Shown in pieces: positions 1 through 10,581 of a stretch of 64,000 nt of DNA. The stretch is taken from positions 191,325-255,324 of the forward strand of contig PMBI01000050.1 in NCBI GenBank assembly GCA_003153775.1. Reading direction: 5' to 3'. The notes below the pieces were generated by a model, which was not told where the DNA came from, did no database searches, and worked only from the letters and a program-made list of their open reading frames with translations. The position numbers were made by a program, and so were the translations under genes. This DNA comes from Syntrophaceae bacterium (GTDB taxonomy: Bacteria > Desulfobacterota > Syntrophia > Syntrophales > UBA2185). Numbering within the stretch: the stretch's first letter is position 1; the number at the start of each line of letters is the position of its first letter.

Positions 1-2046
<2,046 letters not shown>

Positions 2047-2143
2047 TTACGACTCTTCCTCACTGCGAGGAGGGCAGTAGCCCGGACACAGAAGTCTCCG
2101 ATATTGCCATGACGCTCCACACCTCGCGCTGATGCACCGCCAT

Positions 2144-3268
2144 TTATTGAAGCTTCAGCGGCATTACTATACACAGATAATCGTCTTTCTCGGCAGGCCT
2201 TATGACGCCCGGTTTCATGCCCGCCCCTATTTCAAAAATGACGATTTTTTCATCGATAACTTCTATGGCATCAATCAAGTATTTGACGTTATAACCTACG
2301 GAGAACTCACTATCGTGGTAGTCTACTTCAATCTCATCTTTGGCTTCTCCCACATCCGGATTAGCCGATTCCAACACCATTCTGCCATCGTCCAATTTAA
2401 TTATTACTCCACTGTACCTTTCGCTTGATATAACGCTCATCCTTTTCAAGGCATGCAGAATCGCATCCTTATCGAATTGCACGAGGACTCCCTTCTCCGT
2501 GGGTATGACCCGCTTATAATCCGGATAATCCGCATCAACCAGGCTAACCTTTAACATGGTGCTGTCTGTTTTGATAACGCACATGCCCTGCCGCACCCCG
2601 ACGAAGATATCCTCGGGTGCATTTTCTATGAGCCTTCTGATTTCACCCAATCCCTTTCTGGGAATTATAACCCCCTTTTCCATCCGCAGGAAAGCTGCCC
2701 CCTCTACATCCACATTAGCCATAGCCAGGCGATGACCATCCGTCGCGATCATGCGCAACTTATTCTTGCCACCGTCATCTATAGTTTCAAAGAATACTCC
2801 ATTTAAGTTTTTCCTCATTTCATCTGCCGACATGGCAAATGATGTCTTACGTATCAATCTCTCAATCAATTGCCCCTTAATCTTATAAAAATTCAATTCA
2901 CTGCGATCATCAACAACACTGGGGAAGTCGTCTGCCGGCAAGCCGGGTATCTTATAGATTATTTTTTTAGAGGTCAGTATTACCCTGTGGCTCTCGTTTG
3001 CTTCAAACTGAACTGTATCACCCTCAATCTCTCTGATCATTTCATATAGTTTTCTTGCAGAAACAGTAACATCGCCTTTGTTTATGATTTCTGCTTGATA
3101 GTCTGCCACCAACCCTATCTCCCTGTCGGTCGCCACAATTGTTATTTTATCTTTTTCCGCCCTGATCAAAACATTGTTGAGGATCGGCATGGTTGTTTTC
3201 TTCTCCACGATGCTGAGCGTCTTTTGGATGCCTTCCAGAAAAGAATCTCTTTGTATATTAAATTTCAT
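2144..3268 (-). CDS. dnaN: DNA polymerase III beta sliding clamp
   Basis: Ring-shaped processivity clamp that holds DNA polymerase III on the template. The protein is about 374 residues, normal for the family, starts MKFNIQRDSF and ends in the typical VMPLKLQ, with the three-domain clamp pattern throughout. The ORF track begins two codons earlier at 3274, but the ribosome-binding sequence GGGAGGGG touches that ATG; the ATG at 3268 sits about 8 nt from GGAGG and is the better start. It lies between gyrB and dnaA on the same strand, as in many bacterial origin regions. The 133-bp gap to gyrB shows no clear terminator. Confidence 0.96.
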   Translation of the reverse strand: MKFNIQRDSFLEGIQKTLSIVEKKTTMPILNNVLIRAEKDKITIVATDREIGLVADYQAEIINKGDVTVSARKLYEMIREIEGDTVQFEANESHRVILTSKKIIYKIPGLPADDFPSVVDDRSELNFYKIKGQLIERLIRKTSFAMSADEMRKNLNGVFFETIDDGGKNKLRMIATDGHRLAMANVDVEGAAFLRMEKGVIIPRKGLGEIRRLIENAPEDIFVGVRQGMCVIKTDSTMLKVSLVDADYPDYKRVIPTEKGVLVQFDKDAILHALKRMSVISSERYSGVIIKLDDGRMVLESANPDVGEAKDEIEVDYHDSEFSVGYNVKYLIDAIEVIDEKIVIFEIGAGMKPGVIRPAEKDDYLCIVMPLKLQ

Positions 3269-3274
3269 GACCAT

Positions 3275-3422
3275 CCCCTCCCTATATTTAAATTTATATT
3301 ATTTAATAAATAATAGTCATAGTAATAGTCCCTGTTACGAATGTTCATATGTATACTTACTTAAATTGTCCCGCCGACATAGACCAAACATAATTGTTGA
3401 TAACCTGTGAGGCCAAAAGTTG
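3275..3422. other. Candidate oriC segment, dnaA-dnaN intergenic region
   Basis: The 148-bp gap holds an AT-only stretch at about 3283-3313 (TATATTTAAATTTATATT and onward), suitable as a DNA unwinding element. A DnaA-box-like 9-mer TTATCAACA lies on the minus strand at 3395-3403, one mismatch from TTATCCACA. The dnaN promoter should also lie here. That this is the functional origin is an inference from gene context and these two signals; no cumulative GC-skew was computed. Confidence 0.5.
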
Positions 3423-4778
3423 TTAACTTCTCTGTTGCAAAGATTCCTCAATTTCCTGGACGATTTTCTTCAGATTTTTATCGTCGTCACAGCCTTTTTT
3501 CATCTTATTGTTGGCGTAGATGACCGTCGAATGGTCCCGTCCGCCTACTTTCTCCCCGATGTCGGGGAATGATAAGGCAGTCAATTTTCTCGCAAGATAC
3601 ATGGCAATCTGTCTTGCGAATACAAGGTTTTTATTCTTCTTCTGTGATTTGATGTCCGATATCTTGACATTTAGTTTAGCGGCGATAGTTTTTATGATCT
3701 CCTCGATGGTGACTTCTTCCTTTTCAATTCTCTTCAGAATCCTTTTTAAGACCTCTTTGGTAAGGTTTATATCGATTTCCTTACCCGTAAGAGAGGAGAA
3801 AGCGGAAATCCTTATGAGATAGCCCTCGAGTTCCCTGATATTGGATTCCACCTGGGATGCTACATAATGCGCCACGTTAGTCGGCAGAGTCAGATTATTT
3901 TCCTGGGCCTTTTTTTCCAGGATGGCGATCTTTGTCTCAATCTCCGGGGGGTGAATATCGGCGATAAGGCCCCACTCGAACCGTGAACGCAACCTGTTTT
4001 CCATGTTCGGAATGTCTTTGGGAAACTTGTCACTCGAGACGACGATCTGTTTGCCGGAATCGTGCAGGGTATTAAAAGTGTGAAAAAATTCCTCCTGCGT
4101 TTTTTCCTTGCCGGCAACAAACTGAATGTCATCAATGAGAAGACAGTCAATATTTCTGTATTTCTCCCTAAACTTCGGCATTCTGTCATACCTGATTGAG
4201 TTGATCAGTTCGTTCATGAATTCTTCCGCGGAGACATACACAACGTTCATGTCCGGGTGGCGCGCGAGCGCGCGAAGCCCGATGGCGTTAAGCAGGTGTG
4301 TCTTTCCCAGGCCGACACCGCCGTAGATAAACAGGGGATTATAATTCTTGGCAGGTTGTTCCGCGACAGACACGGATGCTGCATGAGCGAATTGATTGCA
4401 CGGTCCGACTACAAATCTTTCAAAACTGTAATGAGGATTCAATGATTGATTGATCCCTGAGCGGACACGCTTGCTCTGAGAGCGCGTCTTTTCCTGATGT
4501 TCCCCGTGACGGCGAACAGATGTTTGGCCTTTTTTCATTTCCTGGCCGATTTGAAGTTCTACTTTCAGATCGAGGCCCGCCACCGTAGCGATGGCCTCCC
4601 TGATGACATATTGGTAGTTTTCTATAAGCCAGTCTTTGAAAAACTTATTGGGAACATTCAAAGTAACATTGTTCCCCTCGAGGGAAGACATTTTGATGGG
4701 CCGAATCCATGTCTCGAAGTTCTGCGGACTGACTTTTTCTTTAATGATTTGAAGACTTTTTTCCCAAAGCATGTCCAA
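3423..4778 (-). CDS. dnaA: Chromosomal replication initiator DnaA
   Basis: AAA+ initiator that binds DnaA boxes at oriC, melts the origin and loads the helicase. At 451 residues it is full length. Domain I is at the N-terminus (MLWEKSLQII), a short linker with many Arg/Lys follows, then the AAA+ domain with Walker A GGVGLGKTH and Walker B LLIDDIQF, and the C-terminal DNA-binding domain with the signature GGRDHSTVIYA. The track start is TTG at 4778. An in-frame ATG lies two codons later (4772), but AAGGTGAG is better spaced for the TTG. Only 49 bp separate it from parB, and that gap carries three DnaA-box-like sequences. Confidence 0.97.
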   Translation of the reverse strand: MDMLWEKSLQIIKEKVSPQNFETWIRPIKMSSLEGNNVTLNVPNKFFKDWLIENYQYVIREAIATVAGLDLKVELQIGQEMKKGQTSVRRHGEHQEKTRSQSKRVRSGINQSLNPHYSFERFVVGPCNQFAHAASVSVAEQPAKNYNPLFIYGGVGLGKTHLLNAIGLRALARHPDMNVVYVSAEEFMNELINSIRYDRMPKFREKYRNIDCLLIDDIQFVAGKEKTQEEFFHTFNTLHDSGKQIVVSSDKFPKDIPNMENRLRSRFEWGLIADIHPPEIETKIAILEKKAQENNLTLPTNVAHYVASQVESNIRELEGYLIRISAFSSLTGKEIDINLTKEVLKRILKRIEKEEVTIEEIIKTIAAKLNVKISDIKSQKKNKNLVFARQIAMYLARKLTALSFPDIGEKVGGRDHSTVIYANNKMKKGCDDDKNLKKIVQEIEESLQQRS

Positions 4779-4789
4779 AGCTACTCACC

Positions 4790-4821
4790 TTATAAACAAT
4801 GTTGTCAACATCTGTTGATAA
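4790..4821. promoter_or_regulatory. Cluster of three DnaA-box-like 9-mers upstream of dnaA
   Basis: Within 32 bp between parB and dnaA lie TTATAAACA (4790-4798, plus), TTGTCAACA (4802-4810, plus) and TTATCAACA (4813-4821, minus strand). Each is one or two mismatches from TTATCCACA. They may be the upstream half of a bipartite origin or sites for DnaA autoregulation. The match is by eye; binding is not shown. Confidence 0.5.
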
Positions 4822-4827
4822 CTCAAG

Positions 4828-5700
4828 TTACCTGGAGAATCTCTTACTCTCGACGACATTCATCAGTAATGTCACAAGCCGATTCAGTTCTTCCGCCGTC
4901 TTAAACTTGATATCTATAGACCCCTTGTTCTTGCGCTGGCGAATATGAATTTCCGTCATCAGCTTCGAAGAGAGCTGTTTTTCAAGATCGCGAAGAAGCG
5001 GGTCCTTTTTCTTGCCCTTCTTTTCCGGGGGTGTTTTTCTCAGTTTTTGAATCAGGCCTTCAGTTTCCCGGACGCTGAGAGCCTTTTTTATGATAACGTT
5101 GAGGAACCTGACCTGTTCTCCCGGCGAATCGAGCATGAGTATGGATCTTGCGTGCCCGGAACTAATGGTCTTATTGATCAGGGCCGACCTGATTTCCCGG
5201 GGCAGTTTCAGCAACCTCAAAGTGTTGGCAATGGTTGAGCGGTCCTTCCCCACCCGGGAAGAAAGCTCCTCCTGTGACAGACTGAACTGATTGATCAAGG
5301 TCTGGTAAGCTTCAGCTTCTTCAACAGGATTCAAATTTTCACGCAGAAGATTCTCTAAGAGAGACAATTCTGCCGCCGCTGCGTCGGGAGCCTCTCTTAT
5401 AATAACCGGGACTTCTTTGAGGCCTGCTTCCTGAGCGGCTCTCCATCTACGCTCCCCCGCTATGATCTCGTAGCCCGAATTGGATCTACGCACCACGATA
5501 GGCTGAATAATGCCGTTCTTCTTTATGGATGCGACAAGGCGTTTCTGTTCCTTGTCGTTGAAATCCTTGCGGGCCTGGAACCGGTTGGGGGAAAGCTCTT
5601 CGACGCCGCATACGATGTATGAAGGCCTTGTGCTGACATTGTCAAGCAGGTCGGGAAATAAAGCCCCGAGCCCCTTGCCGAGGGAACTTTTTGGCTGCAT
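4828..5700 (-). CDS. parB: Chromosome partitioning protein ParB
   Basis: CTP-dependent DNA clamp that loads at parS and spreads, working with ParA to segregate the origin. The 290-residue protein starts with the common KSSLGKGLGALFPD, has the N-terminal ParB/Srx domain with GERRWRA and the box LLENLLRENLNPVEEA, then a central helix-turn-helix region (SQEELSSRVGKDRSTIAN) that recognises parS, and a short C-terminal dimerisation domain. Its ATG directly follows the parA stop codon, so the two are one transcription and probably one translation unit. I found no convincing parS palindrome by eye in this window. Confidence 0.96.
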   Translation of the reverse strand: MQPKSSLGKGLGALFPDLLDNVSTRPSYIVCGVEELSPNRFQARKDFNDKEQKRLVASIKKNGIIQPIVVRRSNSGYEIIAGERRWRAAQEAGLKEVPVIIREAPDAAAAELSLLENLLRENLNPVEEAEAYQTLINQFSLSQEELSSRVGKDRSTIANTLRLLKLPREIRSALINKTISSGHARSILMLDSPGEQVRFLNVIIKKALSVRETEGLIQKLRKTPPEKKGKKKDPLLRDLEKQLSSKLMTEIHIRQRKNKGSIDIKFKTAEELNRLVTLLMNVVESKRFSR

Positions 5701-6471
5701 CTAAATCCTCCCGTTGACCAGGATTTCTCGAGCGAGGTCCATGTAGGAAACAGCGCCGCGGGACTTGATATCATAGAGAATGATGGGGAGACCATGACTC
5801 GGGCTTTCAGATAACCTGACATTTCTTGGTATAATCGTATTAAAAACTTTCTCCCCCAAATGCCTTCTCACATCCTCGCTCACCCTGTGGGAGAGCGAAT
5901 TTCTTGTATCAAACATGGTGAGCAGAATGCCTCCCAGGGACAGGGCTGGATTAAGCCGTGCTTTGACCAGCTTGACCGTATTGAGTAAATATCCGAGGCC
6001 CTCCATCGCAAAATATTCACACTGCAGGGGGATGATCACGGAGTCTGAAGCAACAAGGGCATTTACCGTCAAGAATCCGAGAGACGGCGGACAATCGATG
6101 ATGATGTAGTCATACGCAGTATCAAGGCTTTTCAGCAGCTCGCGGAGCTTCTTCTCCCTGTCTTCAAGATTTACGAATTCTACCTCGATCCCTATCAAAT
6201 CCTGGTTAGCAGGTGCCACATCAAGGCAGGGCAACTGAGTGCCGACAATCACCTCTTTTAAGGGAACCCTACCGATGAGGGAATGATAAAGATTTTTCTT
6301 ATTGATGGTTTCCCTGTCTATACCCATGCCGCTTGACGCATTGCCCTGAGAGTCGCAATCGATGAGCAGGGTTCTCTTTTCCGCCGCCGCCAGAGTTGCG
6401 GCAAGATTTATGGCAGTGGTTGTCTTGCCGACACCCCCTTTCTGGTTCGCTATACATATGATTTTACGCAT
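5701..6471 (-). CDS. parA: Chromosome partitioning ATPase ParA (Soj)
   Basis: Deviant Walker-type ATPase that moves ParB-bound origins over the nucleoid. The 256-residue protein begins with the deviant Walker A KGGVGKTTTAINLA, has the A' motif LLIDCDSQGNASSG and the Walker B-like YIIIDCPPSLG. Length and absence of an N-terminal DNA-binding domain fit chromosomal Soj rather than plasmid ParA. The stop codon abuts parB. It lies downstream of rsmG in the classical gidB-parA-parB order. Confidence 0.96.
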   Translation of the reverse strand: MRKIICIANQKGGVGKTTTAINLAATLAAAEKRTLLIDCDSQGNASSGMGIDRETINKKNLYHSLIGRVPLKEVIVGTQLPCLDVAPANQDLIGIEVEFVNLEDREKKLRELLKSLDTAYDYIIIDCPPSLGFLTVNALVASDSVIIPLQCEYFAMEGLGYLLNTVKLVKARLNPALSLGGILLTMFDTRNSLSHRVSEDVRRHLGEKVFNTIIPRNVRLSESPSHGLPIILYDIKSRGAVSYMDLAREILVNGRI

Positions 6472-6543
6472 GATTTAGCAGAGCACACAAACGGCATTTT
6501 GAGACGCAAACTTTGGGGAAACGTTAGCACAAAACACGAATTT

Positions 6544-7230
6544 TTAGAAGGAATATTTGCCTTGTAGAAAAAGTTTTTCATAAATTATAATTCTTCGAAA
6601 ATCACTTGTTATCGGCAACGTCAAATCATGGCTTCCGATATATTTTAGCCCCAGGCTATGATAGATCCCGGCGGCATCTGTCAGTTCTTGATCGGATATT
6701 TTCCCTTTCATTGCTATCAGGGAACCTTTCGGGGCAAGAAAGAATGCACCCATCCGGAGGAATTCTGTCAGTTTAAATGTGGCCCTCGAGGTGACAACCT
6801 GATAAAAATCTCTGCACGTTTCATCTTTCATCAGAGATTCGGCCCGGTTGTGGATGACTACGGTCTCTGCGAGGCCCAAACTGCGGATCACATGCTTAAG
6901 AAACGACGTTTTTTTGCGTGATGACTCAAGGAGGAAAACCTTTAGTGATTTTAAGGCGATCTTTAAAGGGATACCGGGGAATCCGGCTCCTGAGCCGATA
7001 TCGAGAACGCGACAGGTTTCAGACTTGATATACGGCAACAGCGTCAAAGAGTCAATGAAATGTTTTATGATGATGTCGCTTTCTGATCTCGTGGAGATCA
7101 GGCTTACCTTTTTGTTCCAGGCAAGAAGTTCACCGTAATAGGCTGCAAACAGGGAAAGCTCATCCCTTCCCAGGTCGATTCCCACTGCATTTGCAGCTTC
7201 GGAAAGTATTTGTGATGCCCGCTCTTCCAT
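6544..7230 (-). CDS. rsmG: 16S rRNA (guanine527-N7)-methyltransferase RsmG
   Basis: SAM-dependent methyltransferase acting on G527 of 16S rRNA (also called GidB). The 228-residue protein carries the SAM-binding motif VLDIGSGAGFPGIPLKI, followed by LLESSRKKTSFL and the VTSRA motif, all typical of the family. It is the first gene of the rsmG-parA-parB group. mnmG (gidA), often the neighbour, is not present here. A promoter-like sequence sits so close to the ATG that the message could be leaderless. No good Shine-Dalgarno sequence is visible before the ATG. Confidence 0.95.
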   Translation of the reverse strand: MEERASQILSEAANAVGIDLGRDELSLFAAYYGELLAWNKKVSLISTRSESDIIIKHFIDSLTLLPYIKSETCRVLDIGSGAGFPGIPLKIALKSLKVFLLESSRKKTSFLKHVIRSLGLAETVVIHNRAESLMKDETCRDFYQVVTSRATFKLTEFLRMGAFFLAPKGSLIAMKGKISDQELTDAAGIYHSLGLKYIGSHDLTLPITSDFRRIIIYEKLFLQGKYSF

Positions 7231-7238
7231 TGGCTACT

Positions 7239-7266
7239 TCTTTACAGAGGTTGCCCCGCATGTCAA
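7239..7266 (-). promoter_or_regulatory. Putative sigma-70 promoter for rsmG-parA-parB
   Basis: On the minus strand, TTGACA (7266-7261), a 16-bp spacer and TAAAGA (7244-7239). The predicted start site falls within a few bases of the rsmG ATG at 7230, which would give a leaderless transcript. Pattern match only. Confidence 0.45.
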
Positions 7267-7374
7267 TCTTTTCTTATCCTGTTTCGAATCGGCGGAACGG
7301 ATGTCCATGCAATTTTTTAGTAGAAATAATATCCATTATCTAATAAATGCAACAGGGCGAGATGGGAGGTGCCC

Positions 7375-8106
7375 GTGAGAGCGAAAACTGAGAACATCAC
7401 CATCGTTCTGAACAAGCCGAAATATCCGGGCAATGTCGGGTCGGTGGCGAGGTGCGCGAGGAATATGGGAGTCGAGAGGATCTCTGTTGTGGGTAACAGA
7501 GACCTTGCCCCTGAGGAGATGAAGCAACTGGCCACCCATTTTGCTGCCGGAATTGTGGACCGTATCAAGCATTTCGATACTCTCGATGAGGCCTTGGCGC
7601 GGTTTCAGTACATTGTCGGAGCCACATCTCGGCGCGGCTCCGCGAGAGGCCCGGTCGTTTCCCCCAGGGAGATGGCGGCCCGTATCGCAGATATATCCCA
7701 GGAGAATGAAGTGGCGCTGCTCATCGGACCAGAGGATACGGGATTGTCTAACGATGATCTGCGGTTCTGCCACCTGCTGGTGACCATACCCACGTCCAAG
7801 CATAACAAATCCATCAATCTCTCACACGCGGCTATGATCCTCTGCTATGAAATCTTCGTGGCCGATATGAAACATCCGGAGGCATTTACGCCCCGTCTGG
7901 CTCAATCATCAGAGCTCGAAGGGATGTATGATCATATAAGAGGGATATTGCTGAAGATCGGTTTTCTGAATCCGGAGAACCCGGATTTCTGGATGATGCA
8001 TATCCGCCGCTTCCTTTCACGGACAAATCTTTTCTCCAAGGAGGTGAAGATCATCAGGGGCATCTGCCGACAGTTAGACTGGTATCTGAAAAACAAAAAG
8101 ACTTGA
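7375..8106 (+). CDS. TrmJ-like RNA 2'-O-methyltransferase (SPOUT family)
   Basis: SPOUT-class methyltransferase, most like TrmJ, which 2'-O-methylates nucleotide 32 in tRNA. The opening NITIVLNKPKYPGNVGSVAR is the family hallmark, and the C-terminal knot motifs LLIGPEDTGLSNDDL and PTSKHNKSINLSHA are present. About 243 residues, with a helical C-terminal extension as in TrmJ. The track begins at GTG 7369, but GGGAGG overlaps that codon; GTG 7375, 5 nt after GGGAGG, is the likely start. The gene lies 52 bp upstream of the LPS sugar operon on the same strand and may be cotranscribed. The exact RNA target is inferred. Confidence 0.85.
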   Translation: MRAKTENITIVLNKPKYPGNVGSVARCARNMGVERISVVGNRDLAPEEMKQLATHFAAGIVDRIKHFDTLDEALARFQYIVGATSRRGSARGPVVSPREMAARIADISQENEVALLIGPEDTGLSNDDLRFCHLLVTIPTSKHNKSINLSHAAMILCYEIFVADMKHPEAFTPRLAQSSELEGMYDHIRGILLKIGFLNPENPDFWMMHIRRFLSRTNLFSKEVKIIRGICRQLDWYLKNKKT

Positions 8107-8158
8107 CTTTCCATCGACAGAAACTTATTACTCATTGAAATTCCATGGGGGTGCAATC

Positions 8159-9319
8159 ATGTATAAGAATTTCTCCTTCACGGGTGCCAAGAAAATCGTC
8201 TTTGGCAACGGGGCCTTGGAGACTCTCGCAGAACATATTCATGAACTTAAGGCGAGCCGGCCCCTCATTGTCCTCGACAGGAATCTGTCCAAGACAGACC
8301 TCAAGGGTAAGGTCTTGGACATCCTCGGCGACGGCTCTCTTAAGGCGACGCTGTTCGATCAGAAGGTTGAAGCCGAGCCAAGGCTTGAGGTAGCAGATGA
8401 AGGAGTGAAGGCGGCCCAGAAGGGGAAATGTGATGTTGTAGTTGGCATCGGCGGCGGAAGCGCCATGGATGTAGCTAAGGCGATTGCCGTCCTCGCAGCT
8501 AATAACGGCAGGGCCAAGGATTATTTGGGGTTGAACAAAGTACCCGGGCCGGGGCTTCCGAAGATAATGATCCCGACAACGGCGGGAACGGGGAGCGAGG
8601 TCACGTTTACGGCTGTTTTTGTCAGGCAAAATTTAAAGAAGAAAGAAGGGATGAACAGCCCGCATCTTTATCCGGAGCTTGCCATCCTCGATCCGACCCT
8701 CACACTTTCTCTCCCCCCCGTTTCCACGGCGTCAACGGGAGTAGACGCCCTCTGTCACGCGATAGAATCATACACATCGATTAATGCCTCTCCTATGAGT
8801 GAGTTGCTTTCCCTGGAGGCCATTTATTTGATTTCGTCGAATCTCCGCACATGCGTGCATGACGGCAGTAACCTGGAGGCGAGAGGCAATATGCTCCTGG
8901 GAAGTCTCTATGCGGGCCTGGGTCTCGCCAATGCCGGGGTTGGCGCTGTTCATTCCCTGTCCTATCCTCTCGGGGGGAAATATGGTGTCTCTCATGGTCT
9001 CGCCAACACCATCATGCTGCCGCACGTGATGGCCTTCAATCTGCCGGGGGCTCTCGAAAAATTTGCCATCATCGCCGAAACTATGGGGGAGGTGATCGAT
9101 ACGCTGCCGCTGCGCGAAGCGGCGTTCATGGCCGTGGAAGCAGTACAGGCGCTGATTGAAGACTGCGGCATCTACACCACGCTGGAGGATTTGAGTATAC
9201 CCGAAGAGGCGTTGCCTGAGCTTGCCGAGGTGGCCATGACTGTACTCCGACCGCTGGAGAACAACCCCCGGAAATTGACGATAGAGGATGCGATAGACAT
9301 ATATGGAGAGGCATACTAA
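8159..9319 (+). CDS. kdnB: Iron-containing alcohol dehydrogenase, probable Kdo 8-oxidase KdnB
   Basis: Group III iron-dependent dehydrogenase. The nucleotide site is GGGSAMDVAKAIA. Metal ligands are visible as D-x3-H in GVDALCHAIESYTS and two histidines 14 apart in HSLSYPLGGKYGVSH. In Shewanella oneidensis the homologous kdnB product oxidises C8 of Kdo, and the partner aminotransferase KdnA then installs the 8-amino group of Kdo8N. Here the next gene is a KdnA-like aminotransferase and kdsB follows, so the same role is inferred; sequence alone would also allow another alcohol dehydrogenase. The start is ATG 8159 after GGGGGTG rather than the track's upstream TTG at 8135. Confidence 0.75.
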   Translation: MYKNFSFTGAKKIVFGNGALETLAEHIHELKASRPLIVLDRNLSKTDLKGKVLDILGDGSLKATLFDQKVEAEPRLEVADEGVKAAQKGKCDVVVGIGGGSAMDVAKAIAVLAANNGRAKDYLGLNKVPGPGLPKIMIPTTAGTGSEVTFTAVFVRQNLKKKEGMNSPHLYPELAILDPTLTLSLPPVSTASTGVDALCHAIESYTSINASPMSELLSLEAIYLISSNLRTCVHDGSNLEARGNMLLGSLYAGLGLANAGVGAVHSLSYPLGGKYGVSHGLANTIMLPHVMAFNLPGALEKFAIIAETMGEVIDTLPLREAAFMAVEAVQALIEDCGIYTTLEDLSIPEEALPELAEVAMTVLRPLENNPRKLTIEDAIDIYGEAY

Positions 9320-9366
9320 GCGACGGTATCTACGCGGAAGGACAATAAGGCAGTGGAGGTAGTCAT

Positions 9367-10569
9367 ATGGCTGGTGCGGAGCTGATTGGAAAAGAAGAGA
9401 TAAAAGAAATTATGGACGTCATGGAAACTGGCATCCTCATGAGATACGGATTTGACAAGGAGAGAAAGGGAGTCTTCAAGGTACGGGAATTCGAAGCCGC
9501 CTTCGCCGGCTACTGCCAGGCAAAATACGCCCTGGGTGTTACGTCCGGCTCCACGGCGCTAAAAGTGGCGCTTGCCGCGATGGATGTGGGACCGGGGGAT
9601 GAGGTGATCGTTCCGGCCTTTACTTTCATCGCGACTTATGAGGCGGTGTTGGAAGTCGGCGCGATTCCCATCGCGGCTGACATCGATGAGACCTTGAACA
9701 TGGATCCTGGTGATATAGAAAAGAGGATAACGCCTTACACGAAAGCCGTGATCCCCGTGCATATGTGCGGTGCTCCGGCGCATATCGACAGGATCATGGC
9801 TGTGGCGAGAAAGAATAAACTCCTTGTCCTCGAGGACAATGCCCAGGCCTCCGGGGGGAGCTATCGCGGGAAGAAGCTTGGGACGTTCGGTGACATGGGC
9901 ATCTTCAGTTTTGACTATTACAAGACCCTAACCACAGGGGAAGGAGGAATGGTCCTGACTGATAATAAAGATTTCTACCTTCGTGCCGATGGGTACCACG
10001 ATCACGGCCACGACCACAACCCCAATGTCAGCAGGGCACTTGAAGGGCGGACGATTCTGGGCTTTAATTACCGCATGAACGAGCTTCAGGGCGCCCTTGG
10101 TCTTGCCCAGTTGAGGAAGCTTGATACGATTATCGCCGAGCAGAAAAAAAATAAACTGGCCATCAAGGATGTCCTCAAGAAATGCAAGGGCATTAAGTTC
10201 AGGGATATTCCGGATGCAGATGGAGATACGGCAACCTTTCTCGCATTCAATCTGCCTGATGAGAATACCGCAATGCGATTTCAGAAGTCCCTCTCCGGCG
10301 AAGGAGTCGATACGGTATGCTTCAAGAAGAATCTCTGGCACTATCTTCCTAACTGGGAGCATTTTCTCGCGCGGTCAACGGCGAACTCGAAGAAGTATCC
10401 TTTCACAGATCCTTCATACAAAGGAAAGGTAAACTACGATAGGTCCACCATACCCCGGGCGGAGGATATACTTGGCCGCACGCTGGTCATGAATATACCA
10501 GTAAAGATGCCTACAGAAAGATTTGCGAAGATCAAAGAGGGTATTGAGAAGGCGGCAAAGAATCTATAG
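9367..10569 (+). CDS. kdnA: DegT-family aminotransferase, probable 8-amino-Kdo transaminase KdnA
   Basis: PLP-dependent sugar aminotransferase of the DegT/DnrJ/EryC1 fold, 400 residues. The PLP lysine is in SFDYYKTLTTGEGG, and the conserved GSTALKVAL, PAFTFIATYEA and GFNYRMNELQGALG segments are present. With the preceding KdnB-like oxidase it would convert Kdo to 8-amino-3,8-dideoxy-manno-octulosonate using glutamate as amino donor, as described for Shewanella KdnA. The histidine-rich DHGHDHNPN stretch agrees with my memory of KdnA proteins but was not checked by alignment. Only 12 bp separate it from hldD, so the genes form one operon. Confidence 0.75.
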   Translation: MAGAELIGKEEIKEIMDVMETGILMRYGFDKERKGVFKVREFEAAFAGYCQAKYALGVTSGSTALKVALAAMDVGPGDEVIVPAFTFIATYEAVLEVGAIPIAADIDETLNMDPGDIEKRITPYTKAVIPVHMCGAPAHIDRIMAVARKNKLLVLEDNAQASGGSYRGKKLGTFGDMGIFSFDYYKTLTTGEGGMVLTDNKDFYLRADGYHDHGHDHNPNVSRALEGRTILGFNYRMNELQGALGLAQLRKLDTIIAEQKKNKLAIKDVLKKCKGIKFRDIPDADGDTATFLAFNLPDENTAMRFQKSLSGEGVDTVCFKKNLWHYLPNWEHFLARSTANSKKYPFTDPSYKGKVNYDRSTIPRAEDILGRTLVMNIPVKMPTERFAKIKEGIEKAAKNL

Positions 10570-10581
10570 GAAGAGGGATCT

